The translations under genes and the position numbers were made by a program. DNA of 64,000 bases, taken from contig OX485807.1 of the NCBI GenBank assembly GCA_950295325.1, forward strand, positions 36,362,440 to 36,426,439. Reading direction: 5' to 3'. The stretch is from Polytrichum commune (Eukaryota; Streptophyta; Polytrichopsida; Polytrichales; Polytrichaceae). This document shows positions 46,638-60,500 of the stretch, piece by piece (within the stretch, counting starts at the first letter, position 1; every line of letters starts with the position of its first letter). Under the pieces are notes generated by a model. It ran no database searches, had not been told where the DNA came from, and saw nothing but the letters and a program-made list of their open reading frames with translations.

Positions 46638-49600
46638 TCAACTTCTTCCTCCAGAACTTGTGGGTCGTGCTGTAGTTTGCTGCAGATCGCCTGAGCCGAG
46701 TTGCGAAATTAGGGCAGGTGCTGCTTCGACCCCGGAACCTTCAGCATTTCTTGGTGATGCATTGTCAGCCAGATCATGCAAACCTTGACTCATGTGGGCT
46801 GACGACGACACGGATTGATCTCGCTTCTGGCTATGGCCACGCATCAGATTCTTCGAATGTGCAAGCTCAGGTGATTCCCTGGCATCGCGCTCATCATTAA
46901 GTTGAAGCTCATCTCCAACACGCTGTGATCCATTCAAAGTATTGCAACGAGGACAATAGTATGTTATGTATTGGAAATCCTCTTTTCTCGCCAACCCTGT
47001 CAACACAAAAGAGACACGTAACTCTTTAAGGTCAGCTGCGATTTGCAGGTATATCCAAATCATGCATTCTTACAAAAACCCACGTGATCAATCTGTTCCG
47101 CTGTTGGTGTGCCAACGTTACAGTTAACCCTAACCCAAGGGCATGCAAGCATCTGCAGTCCTTCTAGATGACCCTTCGAGACATTTCCAGCCTTTGCTTG
47201 AACATCCACTGCAACCACCTTTGCAACCTCAAATGCATTGAAGCTCACAAAATAGTCAAGCAACAGGGAGGGCAAATAAATATAGTTTGAGCAGGAATGT
47301 TGGTGGCAGTGTATATGGTCAAGACAGATAACAACTCCACAATTGACTCACGAATTTTTTAGAATTACAGAAATGATTCAGGGACGTAGGCATTGATAGC
47401 AATCACATAGAGCCCAAAGTATCTTTCTCCATTGGAAGACCTCACCGTTGTGAGAATAACACTTGGGACAGATCAAGGCGTAGCATTGAGTGGGGTCTTC
47501 TCCGACAAGCATTGCTGCCAACCGTGCCATCCAGCCACCATCACTCGCCTTGTTGCGAGGAGGGCCAACATCCATACCCTGTTCATCCCACACCTCCAGG
47601 CCACCTGGACCTTCATGCTCTTGAGCTATTATCCCCTCCATATTCCTTGGTGTCCCGGATGATGATGCTTGTCCACTACCACCGCCCTGTAGGCGCCTGC
47701 GATTTCGGAGACCCATTGAAGCTTCCCTGTTATCACTATTAAGACCGGGGCCGATTTCTTCAATAGGAGTACTGGGGACTCTTCTGCCCTGAAAACCACC
47801 ATCCTTCACCTCCTCCTTGTTGGTGAGGCCGGCAGCTAGTGCCAATTTGAGACCGGAATCCGCGCCCAGTTTGGATGCAAGAATACTTGCTGCGGCTGCC
47901 TTTGCTGCTGGATCAGGATCATATTGCTGTACATCAACAAACCCTGATTGGTGAGTCAAATTAAGGAAACATTTCCAATACAGATTTTAAAACAGCTGGA
48001 ACAGAGTCCCCCATCTTTGATAAGCATATGGGTCACAACAAACACACGTATCTCTACATTCATTTCCTGAAGTTCTACCCGGTGATGTAGTAGTTGGCAG
48101 TATCTTCATCTTTAATAAACTTATGGGTCGCAACAAACACACATGTCTCTACATTCATTTTTTCGTGAAGTTCTCTACCTGAATGAGCTGCTGGGTGATG
48201 TAGTAGTTGGTCTTCTCTTTCAACTCATTGATTTTTTCTTGGCGCTCTGCTTTCAACCATTCCAGACGCTCCTGGTCCCTGCGTTCCACTGCAAGGCAGT
48301 AGTTCAAAAATCAACAGGAAGTTATGAAGCCCCGTCCAAATTCCCAGCGAAAGTGGGACAAGGAGGAAAATGGCTTCCAATCGTAAAGAAATCTTGGGCA
48401 ATCGACAAATAGGGTAGGGGAAAGGAGTCTTACTCAGGCGGTGGTAACCTGCACAGGTTGAATACAAGAGTGTGACGAGCGCAGGCAAAGCAAAGACAGG
48501 AAGAGCTCGGAAAGCTCGCGTCTCCCATGGCAATTCGTCTGATCTTGATGAAAGAATTGCAAATCCCAAAGCAAGGCCCTAACAACAGCAGAAAGAGCAG
48601 TGAGTTACCATCCTTGAAACCTTCCATTCGACGATCTCATGCTATCATTCAAGAAAAAGAAAAAGCTGTAAATAAATTACCACTCCGCTCCTTGCCACTT
48701 GCAACATTTCATCAACTCTGAGTTTCTTTAGGCAGGACTGTAACACATGCTCAGCTATCGAAGCCGCTACAATTGGGTGCTATAATCAGGCACATGTGAT
48801 TTTTGCACCGTCTTTTCACTACACAGTCATGTAAAAATTTTGCAGAAAATCTCTCCGGGTAATTTAACTCTGAGTTTCTTTAGGAAGACTCTTACACATG
48901 CTGAGTACCTAATCGAAGCCACCACGAGAAAACAACTGGCACATGTGATTTTTGCATACAAACTTGCACTACACACAGCCATGTGTAAGTTTTGCAGAAA
49001 ATCTTCGCAGCAATTCAACTCTGAGTTTCTTTAGGAGAACTGTAACATATGCCCGGTAATCGAAGCCACTGCAATTTGGTGCTAAAATCACGAGAAAATA
49101 AACAGGCACATGTGATTTTTGCACCATCTTTGCACTACCCATAGAGTCATGTGGAAGTTTTGCAGAAAAATATCTGCAGTGCTTTGCAGAAAATTCAACT
49201 CCGAGTTTCTATAGGAGGATTGTAACACATGCTTCACGAGAAAACAAACAGACACATGTCATTTTTGCACCATCTTTGCACACTACATATACAGAGTGAT
49301 GTGAGAGATTTATAGAAAATTTCTGCGGCAAGCAACCAACCTACCTCGCCCACAACAGAGTAGATGATGAGAGCTCGAGCAACTTTTCGCCAATTCTGCG
49401 TTCGCTTCTTCAGCCTCCTGTGCACGGTAACCTCCTCCTGGGTTAAGTGCTGAAGCCTCTTCTCGAAATCATTCTTGTTGGCTCGGGAGAACAGGCCCCC
49501 CATAAATCCCAAGGCACTCCAAATCCTTCCCCTTCCCCTCTGCTGGGCTTCATTACGATCTGATACCACCGAATTAGGTACAGGTAATGGTGACAATGCC

Positions 49601-49671
49601 TGCTCCGGTAATGGCGAGTCCTCTCCGCCCTCCATCTCACTCAAACTCTCATGCAACAACACTCCCTCCAA
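46638..49671 (-). CDS. LNP: Lunapark, ER three-way-junction membrane protein
   Basis: Five exons: 49345-49671, 48434-48578, 48179-48288, 47446-47926 and 46638-46996. The phases agree, giving 473 residues. Order: acidic N terminus; coiled coil (about 66-95, FEKRLQHLTQEEVTVHRRLK); two close hydrophobic segments (about 97-120 and 133-154); a second coil (ERLEWLKAERQEKINELKEK); the signature NYYITQQLIQ then QYDPDPAAKAAAA and LASKLGADSGLK; and LVGEDPTQCYALICPKCYSHNG. The four-Cys zinc ribbon is CPKC (347-350) and CPRC (369-372). A long polar tail follows. The exon 4/5 boundary cuts between the two Cys pairs. Lunapark stabilises three-way junctions of tubular ER, opposing membrane-fusing GTPases (RHD3/atlastin type); plant LNPs do the same. 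It is longer than the ~400-residue seed-plant proteins, mainly by its tail. A second start, MEGGED, lies 12 codons in. Confidence 0.96.
48715..49330. repeat. 150-180-bp tandem array, four copies, in Lunapark intron 1
   Basis: ACTC(T/C)GAGTTTCT(T/A)TAGG starts units at about 48715, 48867, 49018 and 49198. Each unit continues 'tgtaacacatgc', 'aatcgaagcca', 'gcacatgtgatttttgcac' and 'agttttgcagaaaat'. The array fills most of the intron (48579-49344), stopping just before the exon 1 donor. Confidence 0.92.
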
Positions 49672-49680
49672 GCGCTAAAA

Positions 49681-50145
49681 AGTGAGTAGTGTGTTTTTCT
49701 CCTTGGTTGATTTAGCCCCTTGATTCCACAAATATGAACAAATTGATGACTCCAGAGACAGATGTTGAGTCCTCATCCAGAAAGTTGATGCCTACAATTT
49801 CAGTATGATGTCAGAGGGTGATGGAAGTTTCTATGTTTTTGGACTTAGTGCATCTAAACTACAATTGATTATCATACAAAGACACCGATCAAGATGAACC
49901 CAACTAGAAATAAATAGTGTGTTTTCTCCTTGATTAGCCCCTTGCTTTCAACAAATTGATGGATTCCAAAGACAGATGTTGAGTCCTCATTCAGAAAGTT
50001 GATGCCTACAATTTCAACATGAAATCAGAAGATAATGGAAGTTTGCATTTCTTTAGACTCAGTGTATCTAAACTACAATTTGAAGAGGATTCTTCAAAAC
50101 TACAATTGATTGTCATACAAAGACACCAATCAACATGAACCCTAA
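49681..50145. repeat. ~230-bp tandem duplication just upstream of the Lunapark start
   Basis: Copies at about 49681-49905 and 49911-50145 share 'tagtgtgttt.tctccttg', 'acagatgttgagtcctcat', 'cagaaagttgatgcctacaa', 'gtttc/gcat', 'tctaaactacaatt' and 'catacaaagacacc'. The second has an extra 'tttgaagaggattcttcaaa' block. The duplication lies within ten bases of the start codon, so it probably covers the 5' UTR or proximal promoter. Confidence 0.88.
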
Positions 50146-51528
50146 ACCCTACTCTTTCATGAAAGATCCTTAAAGAAGGCATGAAACTGCTCTCTGCCCT
50201 TAATTAATTAAATTCACACAGTATGCCTACTTACGCAACCCCGATGGCAGGGCTGAGCTGCGACGAAGAAAATTCAGTGGTCTCCTTGAAATTGGACCCG
50301 ATCAAGGCAACCTCGACAATTCATGTATCTGTCCAACCTGCGGCCCCAAAAACACACATCCATTGAAAACACAGATCCGACATGTCTTCAGAAGTGGACA
50401 CATAAGTTATCATGTGTCCCGCACTCGAACACATAAGTAAGAAACGATCTGTTCAAACTTCAAACAATTAGTCAGTGAGTCTAAGTTAGGGCCAAATTAG
50501 ACAGACTTCTGCCACTTGGAAGACCTAAAGCAACACGTAGGCCGGAATTTGATGTGTTTCGGAGAAGGATTCTCCGAGTGAGTCTTAGACGCAAAAGTGG
50601 CAAAGTGCCAGCTCAGCTGATTTTGCGAAGCCCAAGTGTCACGTTTTGTCGGTCCCACAAGTTTGTTCCTTCCCTGTTTTCGGTTCATGATCCACCGGTT
50701 ATGAACTTGTGGTCCGGAGAAGCAGGTTCCGAATTCCAATGCAACCTTCGAGATTGTATTCCGTGTTCCTCGCGTCACCAGTTTTTCGTGTATTTTTTGG
50801 GATTAGGTCCAAAATTAGCGCAGTACGACATTCAACTTCAGTTAACTTGACTGAACCTTGACTGATCTTTTTTAAAACCCACTACTTATAAACCAAAAAG
50901 AAAATCAGCTTTAATAAAGTTGGGTAATTGGGTCCGCAACCATGATAGATGCCCTTTCTTTGTACATACCTATGGGTGGTATGTTACTATGTGGTATCGT
51001 CTTTTCGATATTTTAACTTTTAAGTTTCGGACAGAGCATCTCTGCAATCACATGTGGGAGAGAAGACTCCCATGCATTGTTGCCCTTTCCGCCGGAGCTT
51101 CTTTTTCATGGTATGTACTTGATCCAATCCTTTAATCCTTACATACATCTCATCTGTGTGTTGGTACTATTGGTTACACGCACGGTGCATGTTCGTGGGA
51201 TCCTGAGTTGCTTAAATAGACGTTCGATCAAGAGGCACTTGAGTTGCCTTAAGTTTTACATGATCACTCGAACTGCAATCGAAAGTTTCTTGAGGATTTT
51301 GCTTCTGAGGGTTAGGGGAAGCGAAATTCTTTATCTGGTTTCGGAGGTACGTGTTCGATCATGTTCAGACAGTACAATTTCAGCTCATTTAGAGAAGTTG
51401 ATGTTCGATGTGCTGACAACAACAGATGTGTCTCAAATCGTTTTCAAGGGTTAGGTATACTCCAATTGAGTGTTTTGGATGTGATGGTCATTTGTGTGAC
51501 ATGCTTTGTAGTGGATATATTACACAGA
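50146..51528. promoter_or_regulatory. Head-to-head intergenic region between Lunapark and arabinokinase
   Basis: The two starts (49671 minus, 51529 plus) are divergent and 1.86 kb apart. The unduplicated part has moderate GC (about 50.25-50.85 kb) and no strong ORF or transposon. It presumably contains both promoters. I could not assign a TATA box or transcription start to either gene. Confidence 0.5.
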
Positions 51529-54500
51529 ATGGCCGATTCGAGTGGAGTTGTGGGGCTGAACACGTCGACACCATCGACACGCCCATTGGTATTTGCGTAC
51601 TACGTAACCGGCCATGGCTTCGGCCATGCAACTCGAGTTGTAGAGGTGCGCTTCAAATTTTCTCCGAGAAATACATGTGAATGAATTTCCCAATTTCTCA
51701 ACTTCGATCGAGGAGATCGTGTGAACTTACAGCTAAATCTGAGGCATGTGTTGTGGAATCTTAACCCCGCAGGTTGCACGTCATCTCTGCGCAGCTGGTC
51801 ACGAGGTGCACATTGTGACGGCTGCCCCGGAATTTGTTTTCAAGAGGGACATTCCGTACGCAAAACTGTACATTCGGAAGGTGGATCACATAATTTAAAA
51901 CATCACTTATATGCTTTCATGAACCTGATATTCATGCGAACATTCAATGCATTTAAATAAATTAAAAAGAGTCATAAACTTTGTGCTGTCAATCATGTTC
52001 TCTGTGTGGAGTTTGTCTGTCGTTCTTGAAGGTTTAGGGTTTAGTTGTAGTCATCAGGGTTTATAGTAATGATATATTTTAAAAATTTCTGTTCATGTCA
52101 AATACATCCTGCAGGTTTTGCTCGATTGCGGAGCTGTGCAGTCGGACGCCCTTACAGTCGATTGCCAAGGCTCGCTCGAACAGGTACCGAACATTATTAA
52201 CCAATTACTTCGACCCTTCATGTGTGTTTTTTGTGTCTTTTGGAGCTTGCAAAAATGTATACCCATGCTCATTTTTCTAATTTGGATCAACCTGGTTGCA
52301 GTATGCACGCACTGCAGTTGTTAATCGAGCTACTCTGTTGGCTGTTGAAGCTGACTGGCTCAAATCCATCAGAGTCAACCTTGTAGTGAGTGTACATCTT
52401 TGTGCCTGTCCACTTGGAATACTTCTTCTGATTACTCTTTGCACCGAGAGCATGTGTATGAGAAGTTTGTAACGAGGTTTTAATTGAAAGACACATTATG
52501 CTTTTGTTAAACAGTTCCGTAGGTTTTTGGCTTTTTCTGATTGTAGAAGGCGCACTTGGTGATGAGCAGGTTTCGGACATTGTTCCGGTTGCATGTCAAG
52601 CAGCTGCACAAGCAGGTGTTCCATCAGTCTGTGTTAGCAACTTCAGGTATGTATTCATTGTTCTTGCCCCACCGGGGGGGGGGGGGGGTTGGGTTTAATC
52701 CCCTTGTAGGGATATAAACCACGTGCAATAAAGAGGTATTTGTGAGGGGGGCTATAAAGCAATGCCCATTTTCATGGGATGCTGATGAACATTCTTGGAC
52801 TACACCTAATATACTCTCGTTATGAATTTCTAGAACCCTATATTTATGTAAGTGTTTTATGAATTTTACTCCTTTGGATTTAATTTCACCCTATATTTTT
52901 TTGCATTTGGCTTTTAATATCTCACCAACAGTGACCTCCCTGGGGTTCTCGCCTATATATGCAACAAATTGCCTTCACAAAATGGTTGGGTGCTGGAATG
53001 ATGTATGAGGTCGTTGAAATTTCTTACATGTGCAGCTGGGATTTCATCTACTCAGAGTATGTCTTGGTGGCTGGCAAGGATCACCAATCCATTGTTTGGC
53101 AGGTCTGAGACCTTCATTTACAATTTAAATTCCAACACAGATTTGCTTCTTCTTATTTGTGTGTGTGTGTGTGTGTGTGTTTAAAATTTAAAATTTATTT
53201 ATTTTTATATTTGGGGTGAAATCTTCATTGTGAATAATGTAGAAACAAAGTGAAGGCCGCATGACATCCATGAGAAGTAGAGAGCATATGAGACACTTGA
53301 AGAGCAAGAACTTATGTATCATACTCGCATGCCATAACTTTGAATTGTCCCCTTGCCTATCATATCACAACCTTCCAGAAAATAATTGAAGTACAACTCG
53401 TGCACATGAAGATAAATGTGGGCACACCTTTTTTGTATGCAGATTGCTGAAGACTACTCACATGCACTTTTCTTGATACGGCTACCAGGCTACAGTCCAA
53501 GTAATGTGATGCACACACTATTAATCATTTATTTTGATAAAAATAACTGCGGTCATAATGCACATAATTTGTTGACAATATAATTCTCATTGGCAAAGTA
53601 ATTTGTGCACATAATCTTGCGTTTATAGACTTAGCAAAATACTATGCATACCAACAAGATGGGCTATATTGCAGTGCCAGCATTTCGAGATATAATCGAT
53701 GTGCCCCTTGTTGTACGCGATGTGTGTAGAAGCCGGGAGCAGGTATTTTGTTCATTTCAGAGACGACTTTGTTGAATTCTTCAGCTAATTTGAAAAGTGT
53801 TTGCACCACCCAAGTTGTTCTCAAAAGAATTATTTAGACCCTTTGTGTTTAGACCAAGGTTGGTTAATGGCTCACGATGTCAAGGATTTGTGACTTGTAC
53901 AGGTCCGCAAGGACTTGGGAGTTAGTGAAGATGTGAGAATACTTCTTTTCAACTTTGGTGGTCAGGTAACTTCTTAATGCAATTCTTCTCTTCAAGCAGA
54001 CTCAATTCATAAAACTTCTTTTTAGGAATTGTTGGGGTTAGTAGTTCTTAACCCTGAAATGCCCAAGACTTTTGTGATACGCTTTTTGTACAGTTCACCT
54101 ATATAATCACATTTCTAGTGAAATTCGCGAACTGTGATGTATAAACTCACGTATTTTAAAGTCAATAGAACTTTGACCATCCATAACCTCATAAGATTCT
54201 CTTTGGTTACCACATTCTTTTTGGAAAAGTGTCAAATTTACTCAAAAGGCAATTATAGGCCTTCAAGGAATGGCATGCTGTCCTGAATTTGACTGGACAT
54301 TTTATTTAAGATGGCAAGAAAGTGCACTCTAGTTTCACATGTACATCTGTTATTTATTAGTCATATATTATGTGAACAATTGGATACAGGATGCAAGCTG
54401 GTCACTTAAGGAGAACTACCTGCCACCAGGTTGGCTATGCTGGGTATGTCATTTTCTCCTCACAACTATTAATGAAATAACCAGAAGTATTCCAAGGAGC

Positions 54501-57500
54501 ATTTGATACCATTGTATTTCTTGTTAAAACCACACTGTGTTATTTGATGTTGCTTCAGTTGAGCCTTCCAAGAGAAATACTCTACTGTTCTGTGATAACA
54601 AGAAGGTAGGATAACATTCTTAAGTAGCCTATTTAGATTTCAATATAAATGGAATAATTCTTATGTAATCCAGATAATCTGAGAATGATTCCATTGGGGA
54701 CGCACCTCTTCAATTGGATCTTGGTAGATGGAAGAGGGCAACACTGAGGTTGTGCCAACTAATGGAAGCTTGCCACATGACTATGCTCGGCACTTATGCA
54801 TGTTATCAAGGACCTTGATGGGACCTTGATCTTGAAATTTTATTGTTGAAGCTACAACATAAAGAGAGCATCCTTGCACATGTTTTAAAAAGGGTTGGGG
54901 CATTGAGGCTTATAATGTGTTGTATACTGTTTGTAAGTCTCGAGATTTTCTTAATATCTGGTAGGTCAATGAAGTCATTAAATGATCTGATGGTTTTCTG
55001 GGATGAAGGTCTGCGGTGCACCTGCTGAGCAAGAGCTTGCCTCCAATTTCAGACAAATGGATCGTGATTCTTATGTTCCAGACCTCCTAAATGCTAGTGA
55101 TTGCATGCTAGGTGAGCATTCTGAAACCAAAATGTTGTAGATGGCAATCCCATGTGTTTATTCTACACTCAATATCTTCAGTGGTTTTTATCTGGTGGCA
55201 AATGGTTGGTCACAAAATTAAAGGCAAAGCCACTGCACTACTGTCCAATTTCTTTTGCAGGAAAAATTGGTTATGGGACAGTAAGTGAGTCATTGGCATG
55301 CAAGAAGCCCCTTGTGTTCGTTCGACGGGACCACTTTAACGAAGAGCCATTTCTAAGGAAGATGCTTGAGGTACATCCTACCTTGAGGCGATTGCCCTTA
55401 AACTTGCTTTTTGTTTACTCTTTGTTACTCACTTTTGAAGGATGGCATGTGTCAATTGGGAGTTTTTGCAGTATTACCGTGGAGGTGTTGAAATGAATAG
55501 ACGTGATTTTTTGAGTGGACGGTGGGCACCGTATCTTGAGCGAGCTCTTGTAATCAAGCCCTGCTATAATGGCGCCCTTAATGGAGGACAGGTGAATAGA
55601 TTAAATTTTTACTCTTACATCAGAACCAAGTCTTGCTGTAACGCATTTAATCAATGCATGATATAGGCTCTAAGGGTAGACTTGCAAAGCCTTCAAGGAA
55701 AGAAAAGAATTGTTGACATTCGTTTCAAAGCTTGATATATCATCAACATATTCCTTGTTGGGGTAGGTTGCAGCAACTCTTCTGGAAGATGCTGCAAGAG
55801 GAAAGGCTTTCAGTATCAAGCGGGTAAGCTTATACCAAGATAATGATCACTTATATTTAGCATATACCAAAGTACAAACGATGGTAGAATTTGTTGTTTT
55901 TCAGTCCATCTTTGGTTGCAATGTTGCAACCCATCATCAGAATTGAAAAGAATATTGCAAGTGAGACTACAAATTCTTGGAATAGAAGACTTTCAATTTT
56001 ACTCCTTCACACACTTATCTAAGGTTGGAGCGTTGATGATTGCCAAAATGAGAGAATAAAAATAATAAATGAAAATATATCTCTAATGAGATAAACAACT
56101 CATGTGTATGATGGGTTGAGACATTCCCAGCAAAGTGGAGCAAGGCGCTTGAGAGATGCGATTGTCTTTGGATTTCAGATGCAAAGACATCCAGGGCGTG
56201 AGATTGAAATACCAGATTGGTATTCGCTGAATGGGACACGCTTAGGTCCTCTGCCTGTGGCAGTCATGCAACAGAGTGCTTCTCTTTCACATGAGCTGTA
56301 AGTTCTTAAGGGTGTGACCAAAATTTATTCATAAGCAAGGCGTTCATTGCATATTGTTTTTCATAAACACCGAAGTATTTCTATGAACAAGTTGTGTAGT
56401 TTTTTTTGTAAGAGCTGTTTATCTTTAGTAAAAATGTTTATCTGGTATTGAAATAGACCCCAAAATAATCTCTCAAGGGTTGCTGCTCATTCAGTGTTTT
56501 TTATTGACAACCTTGTTCTCTTGCACAGCCAAGTGGACGAATTTGAAATCCTTGAGGGTGATTTGCAAGGACTTGTAGACACTGCTGAATTTCTGCGCCG
56601 TTTGACGCGGCTGGACGAGGAAGGTGATGTGCGAGCTAGTGATCTGGCTGAGAAACCACAAGAACGGGAGCGTTTAGCCGCAGGATGTCTGTTTCGCTGG
56701 GAGGTGATTTCCCACAATTATAATGCAGAGGCTTTCTCATACTATGAAGTATACTATTCTTTGGTGGTTAATCCTTAAAGGACCGGGGGTGTGTTTATAT
56801 GGGATACATGGCGATTTGCACGAACCCCCCCAACAAGTATTGAAGTAAAATTTTATGTGATCTATGGTATTGTATCCATTTTTATTAAAAGGGGAAGCTA
56901 AAATAAAGTCACATATGATTACAGTGGTTAGATACATGTGGTATGCGTCTGAGTCTAGGTCATTTATACAAGCACAATGCCTCTTATAATCCATTCTAGA
57001 TATATGTATGCTTCAATTAGATTAGTGCATATGGTAAATGGGCTAATTTTAGATATGGTCATTTTTTACACTTTTTGTTTAAAATATCAATAAATAATCC
57101 TAAACTCCTCCGTATGACATCTTGAGGCTTGGGTAGGGCCTCTCGGACGTTTAAGGGTTAAGTTGAGCTGGAATCTCTAATTTAGAGTTGGGAGGAGGAA
57201 TTGCCTTGATTTAGATGTAAAGTGATACACTTGACCTTTTCCCATTTCTTGCAGGACGAAGTGTTTGTTGCCAGAGCTCCTGGGCGGTTGGATGTCATGG
57301 GTGGCATTGCTGATTACTCTGGAAGCTTGGTTCTGCAGGTAACTATACTAATATTGTTAAATACTGTGGGTCACACTATTGAGGTTATTCCACAACTAAA
57401 ACTTTGGGAATAATACTGTGGGTGCACACAATTTACCAACCCACAGTATTGAATATCAGACGTCCACATGTCATGACCTTGGCTCATGGGGTTCGACTTG

Positions 57501-60500
57501 ATTACATATTCTAAAAAGCACGTGGTGATGAGCTCCTCCTCAATGGTTTGACAAGTTGCTTGAGTTACCCCAGCTATTATAGTTATCTTTTAACTCAACG
57601 GTGCTTTTTGTTGGGAGTTGGTCACCTATGATTTTCCAATGGTTGATTTTCATATAAAAATAATAATTTCTTTCCACTTGTGGCGCATGCTCGGAGGTAA
57701 TGATTGAATTTGAATAAAGAGGAACCCAATTCAGTTAACTGAGGGCCAAACTCATTTTAGCACCTCTTTACAAGCCAAAATGAATTTGACTCTCAAAGAA
57801 CTGATATAGAATGTTCTTTTTCCAAATCTCCACACTACCTCCAGGCATGCACCAAAACATACTGAACGTGGAACTTGTTGTATGCAAAACAACCAACTCT
57901 CGACCAAATGTCATGTTGAGTTATAGGATAAATGTAAAAAATAAATACTAAAAAATAAACAAACAGAAGGTTACCTTGGACACATTCTATATTTTGAGGT
58001 GGAGCAGAAGAACATGATCAAAGTCCACAGATTGACGAAAAGTATTGGCTGTGGTGCAGATGCCAATTAAGGAGGCATGCCACGTGGCCGTACAGCGTAG
58101 CCCCCCTGCCAAGCAACGGTTGTGGAAGCACACTAGGGCAAGACAATCAGCTCAGGGTCAAGGTGTGAAGCCTGTAGTTTGCATAGTAAGTTACCACTGG
58201 CTATCCAGGAATTTATCTTGTAGGCAGTCAGAGAGCCTGCTACAAGATATGTTTTTGATATTCGAAATAAATGCCTCATGATGTTTTCAATGTCTAAGAT
58301 GCTAGCCTACTCTTTACACAACTCTACATGAATCTAATTTCTGCTGTGTTTGCAGGTGTCATTCGGGTCGGACATGGTAAATCGAGCGCCCACATTTGAC
58401 ATGGACCTATCTGATTTCTTTGACTCTCAAGGTAGCCTAATTTCATATGAAGCAGCGCATAAGTACTTCGAGCAAGATGCTTCACAAAAGTAGGTCTCCC
58501 AAACGGCCACAAAAATTCATAGGTTTCCGACAACCGAATGCAAAATGTGTTCAATGCAAGGTTGCATGAGCTTTTGGTTGATTTTGACAATTCTGGACTT
58601 CCAGAATATGGAATCATCACTTGGATAGGATAGGGAGCTTACAACAGTCATATGAGCTCCAAACAATTTGAATTTGCTAATCATTTCATACTAATTACGT
58701 GTTTCATATCCTATGAGAAGTGGGTGCAGAGCTAAAGGTGTCTGTTTAAGGCCCGCTTGCCTTAGAATGTCTTAATCAAGAGCCTCTTTGAATATACAGT
58801 ATCAAGGTACAAAGTAATTTTCTTGAGGGAGTCCTGAGGTGTTTGCAATTCTTGGGTCATGGGCAGATGGGCTGCTTATGTGGCGGGGACCCTGTTGGTT
58901 CTCATGAGAGAGCTTGGTGTACGCTTCCATGACAGCATAAGCATACTGGTAATTTTCAGACCTCGCCTGTGACATATCCACCACCTCTACTTTCTCACTT
59001 CTTGAAGGTCTATTTAAGTTAAGTAGGCATAACTCTGTTACTTCTCTTTATTGGACACCTCTATTTGAGTGGTATGTGGTTTGGATGTGGATTTAAGAAT
59101 GGACACCATAAATATGTGTCTTCAAGAGAGATAGGCTTCCATGCTCAACATTTGTTGAGTATTCTAGGTTCAAAGGTCAACGCAATTGGGGGGACCTACA
59201 TGATCATTTAAGAAGAAAGAGAATCATTACTTTGATAATGAATCAGATATGTATGTCAGCTCTGAAAGTTATGAGGAAATGGGTATGGCCTTGATTTGGA
59301 TATCCTAATCATCTCATACAAATCGCATGTTTAATATCTTATGAGAAGTGTAGGCCTAAATAGCATCCATTTGTATGCCCACTTACCTTACGTAGATATG
59401 GCTTGCTCTATTTTGAAGGTGTCATCAGCTGTTCCCGAGGGTAAGGGTGTGTCTTCATCTGCTGCACTAGAAGTGGCCACCATGAGTGCCATTGCCGCTG
59501 CTTATGGTAAGGCATGCTGCTCCTTAGCAAGTGAACAAACTCTTCTAGAGCATGGTCCAGAACATTGACAACGAATTCGAGCAAATTCTAGGATTTCAAA
59601 TGTCACGTCACACATGTCTATCATGTCTATCACTTTTTGTTCAAACTTCGTAACTGTTTAACACGATTGATACCTTATGACCTCCAAATCTACTGTTGTT
59701 TAGGAAACAATATATACCTTGAAGAGTTCAATTGTAGCTTAGACAGACGGGTGAAAAACTGTGTTTTGGTTTTTAACATGTTGCATTCAGATACATTTTA
59801 GGCTCTAGTGTGCTGAATTTCACGACGTTTGGTACTGTACCTGCAGGATTAACCATCGCAACAAGAGATCTTGCCATTCTTTGCCAAAAGGTCTGTATTT
59901 TCATAGTGGACCTGAAAGGACAACGTCCTGATAATATTTATGATTTTGGACAGATTCCTTTCTGTAAAAAATTCTAGTAATGATAAAAGGGGATCACTAT
60001 ATGGAAGACGCAATTCACCCTTTAAAGCTCTGGCCTTTTATTTCTCAATATCAGGTTTGTGGTTGATCTCTATGAGTTCAGGTTGAGAATCATGTGGTAG
60101 GCGCTCCATGTGGAGTGATGGACCAAATGACATCAGCTTGTGGAGAGGCCAACAAGCTTTTGGCTATGGTTTGCCAGGTTTGTCACTCTACTCAGGTTCA
60201 TGCTTGACAACCACAAAATTTATAGCCTCTGGCAGTAAACAATAGAGTGTATGACAATATAGGGACTATCCGATCACTATTATAGGCTTTGAGTGAAGTA
60301 GCATACTATCCAATGCAATACAAAGTCACAGGGCAAAGCAGAAGCTTGTAATGTAAAAAGAAGTCTTGGTGGCTGGTGCTTTGGAACATGGTCAATGCAC
60401 AAACGAAAACACCACGCCAATAAGGTAAGCGGATCTTAAAATGGTTATTTTTTCCTGTTTGTTATAAAGTACAACTCAGATTTGTGAAATCTAAATTTGA

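Noticed and set aside
46718-47742. Plus-strand ORFs opposite Lunapark
   Set aside because: Antisense shadows of exons 4 and 5.
52551-52569. Upstream acceptor (…gattgtag) for ARA1 exon 5
   Set aside because: Using it would insert extra residues and break phase; the acceptor at 52569 restores the family sequence after VNLV.
52673-52688. G-run as a possible regulatory quadruplex in ARA1 intron 5
   Set aside because: It is a single homopolymer tract without separated G-runs, more likely slippage or an assembly artefact.
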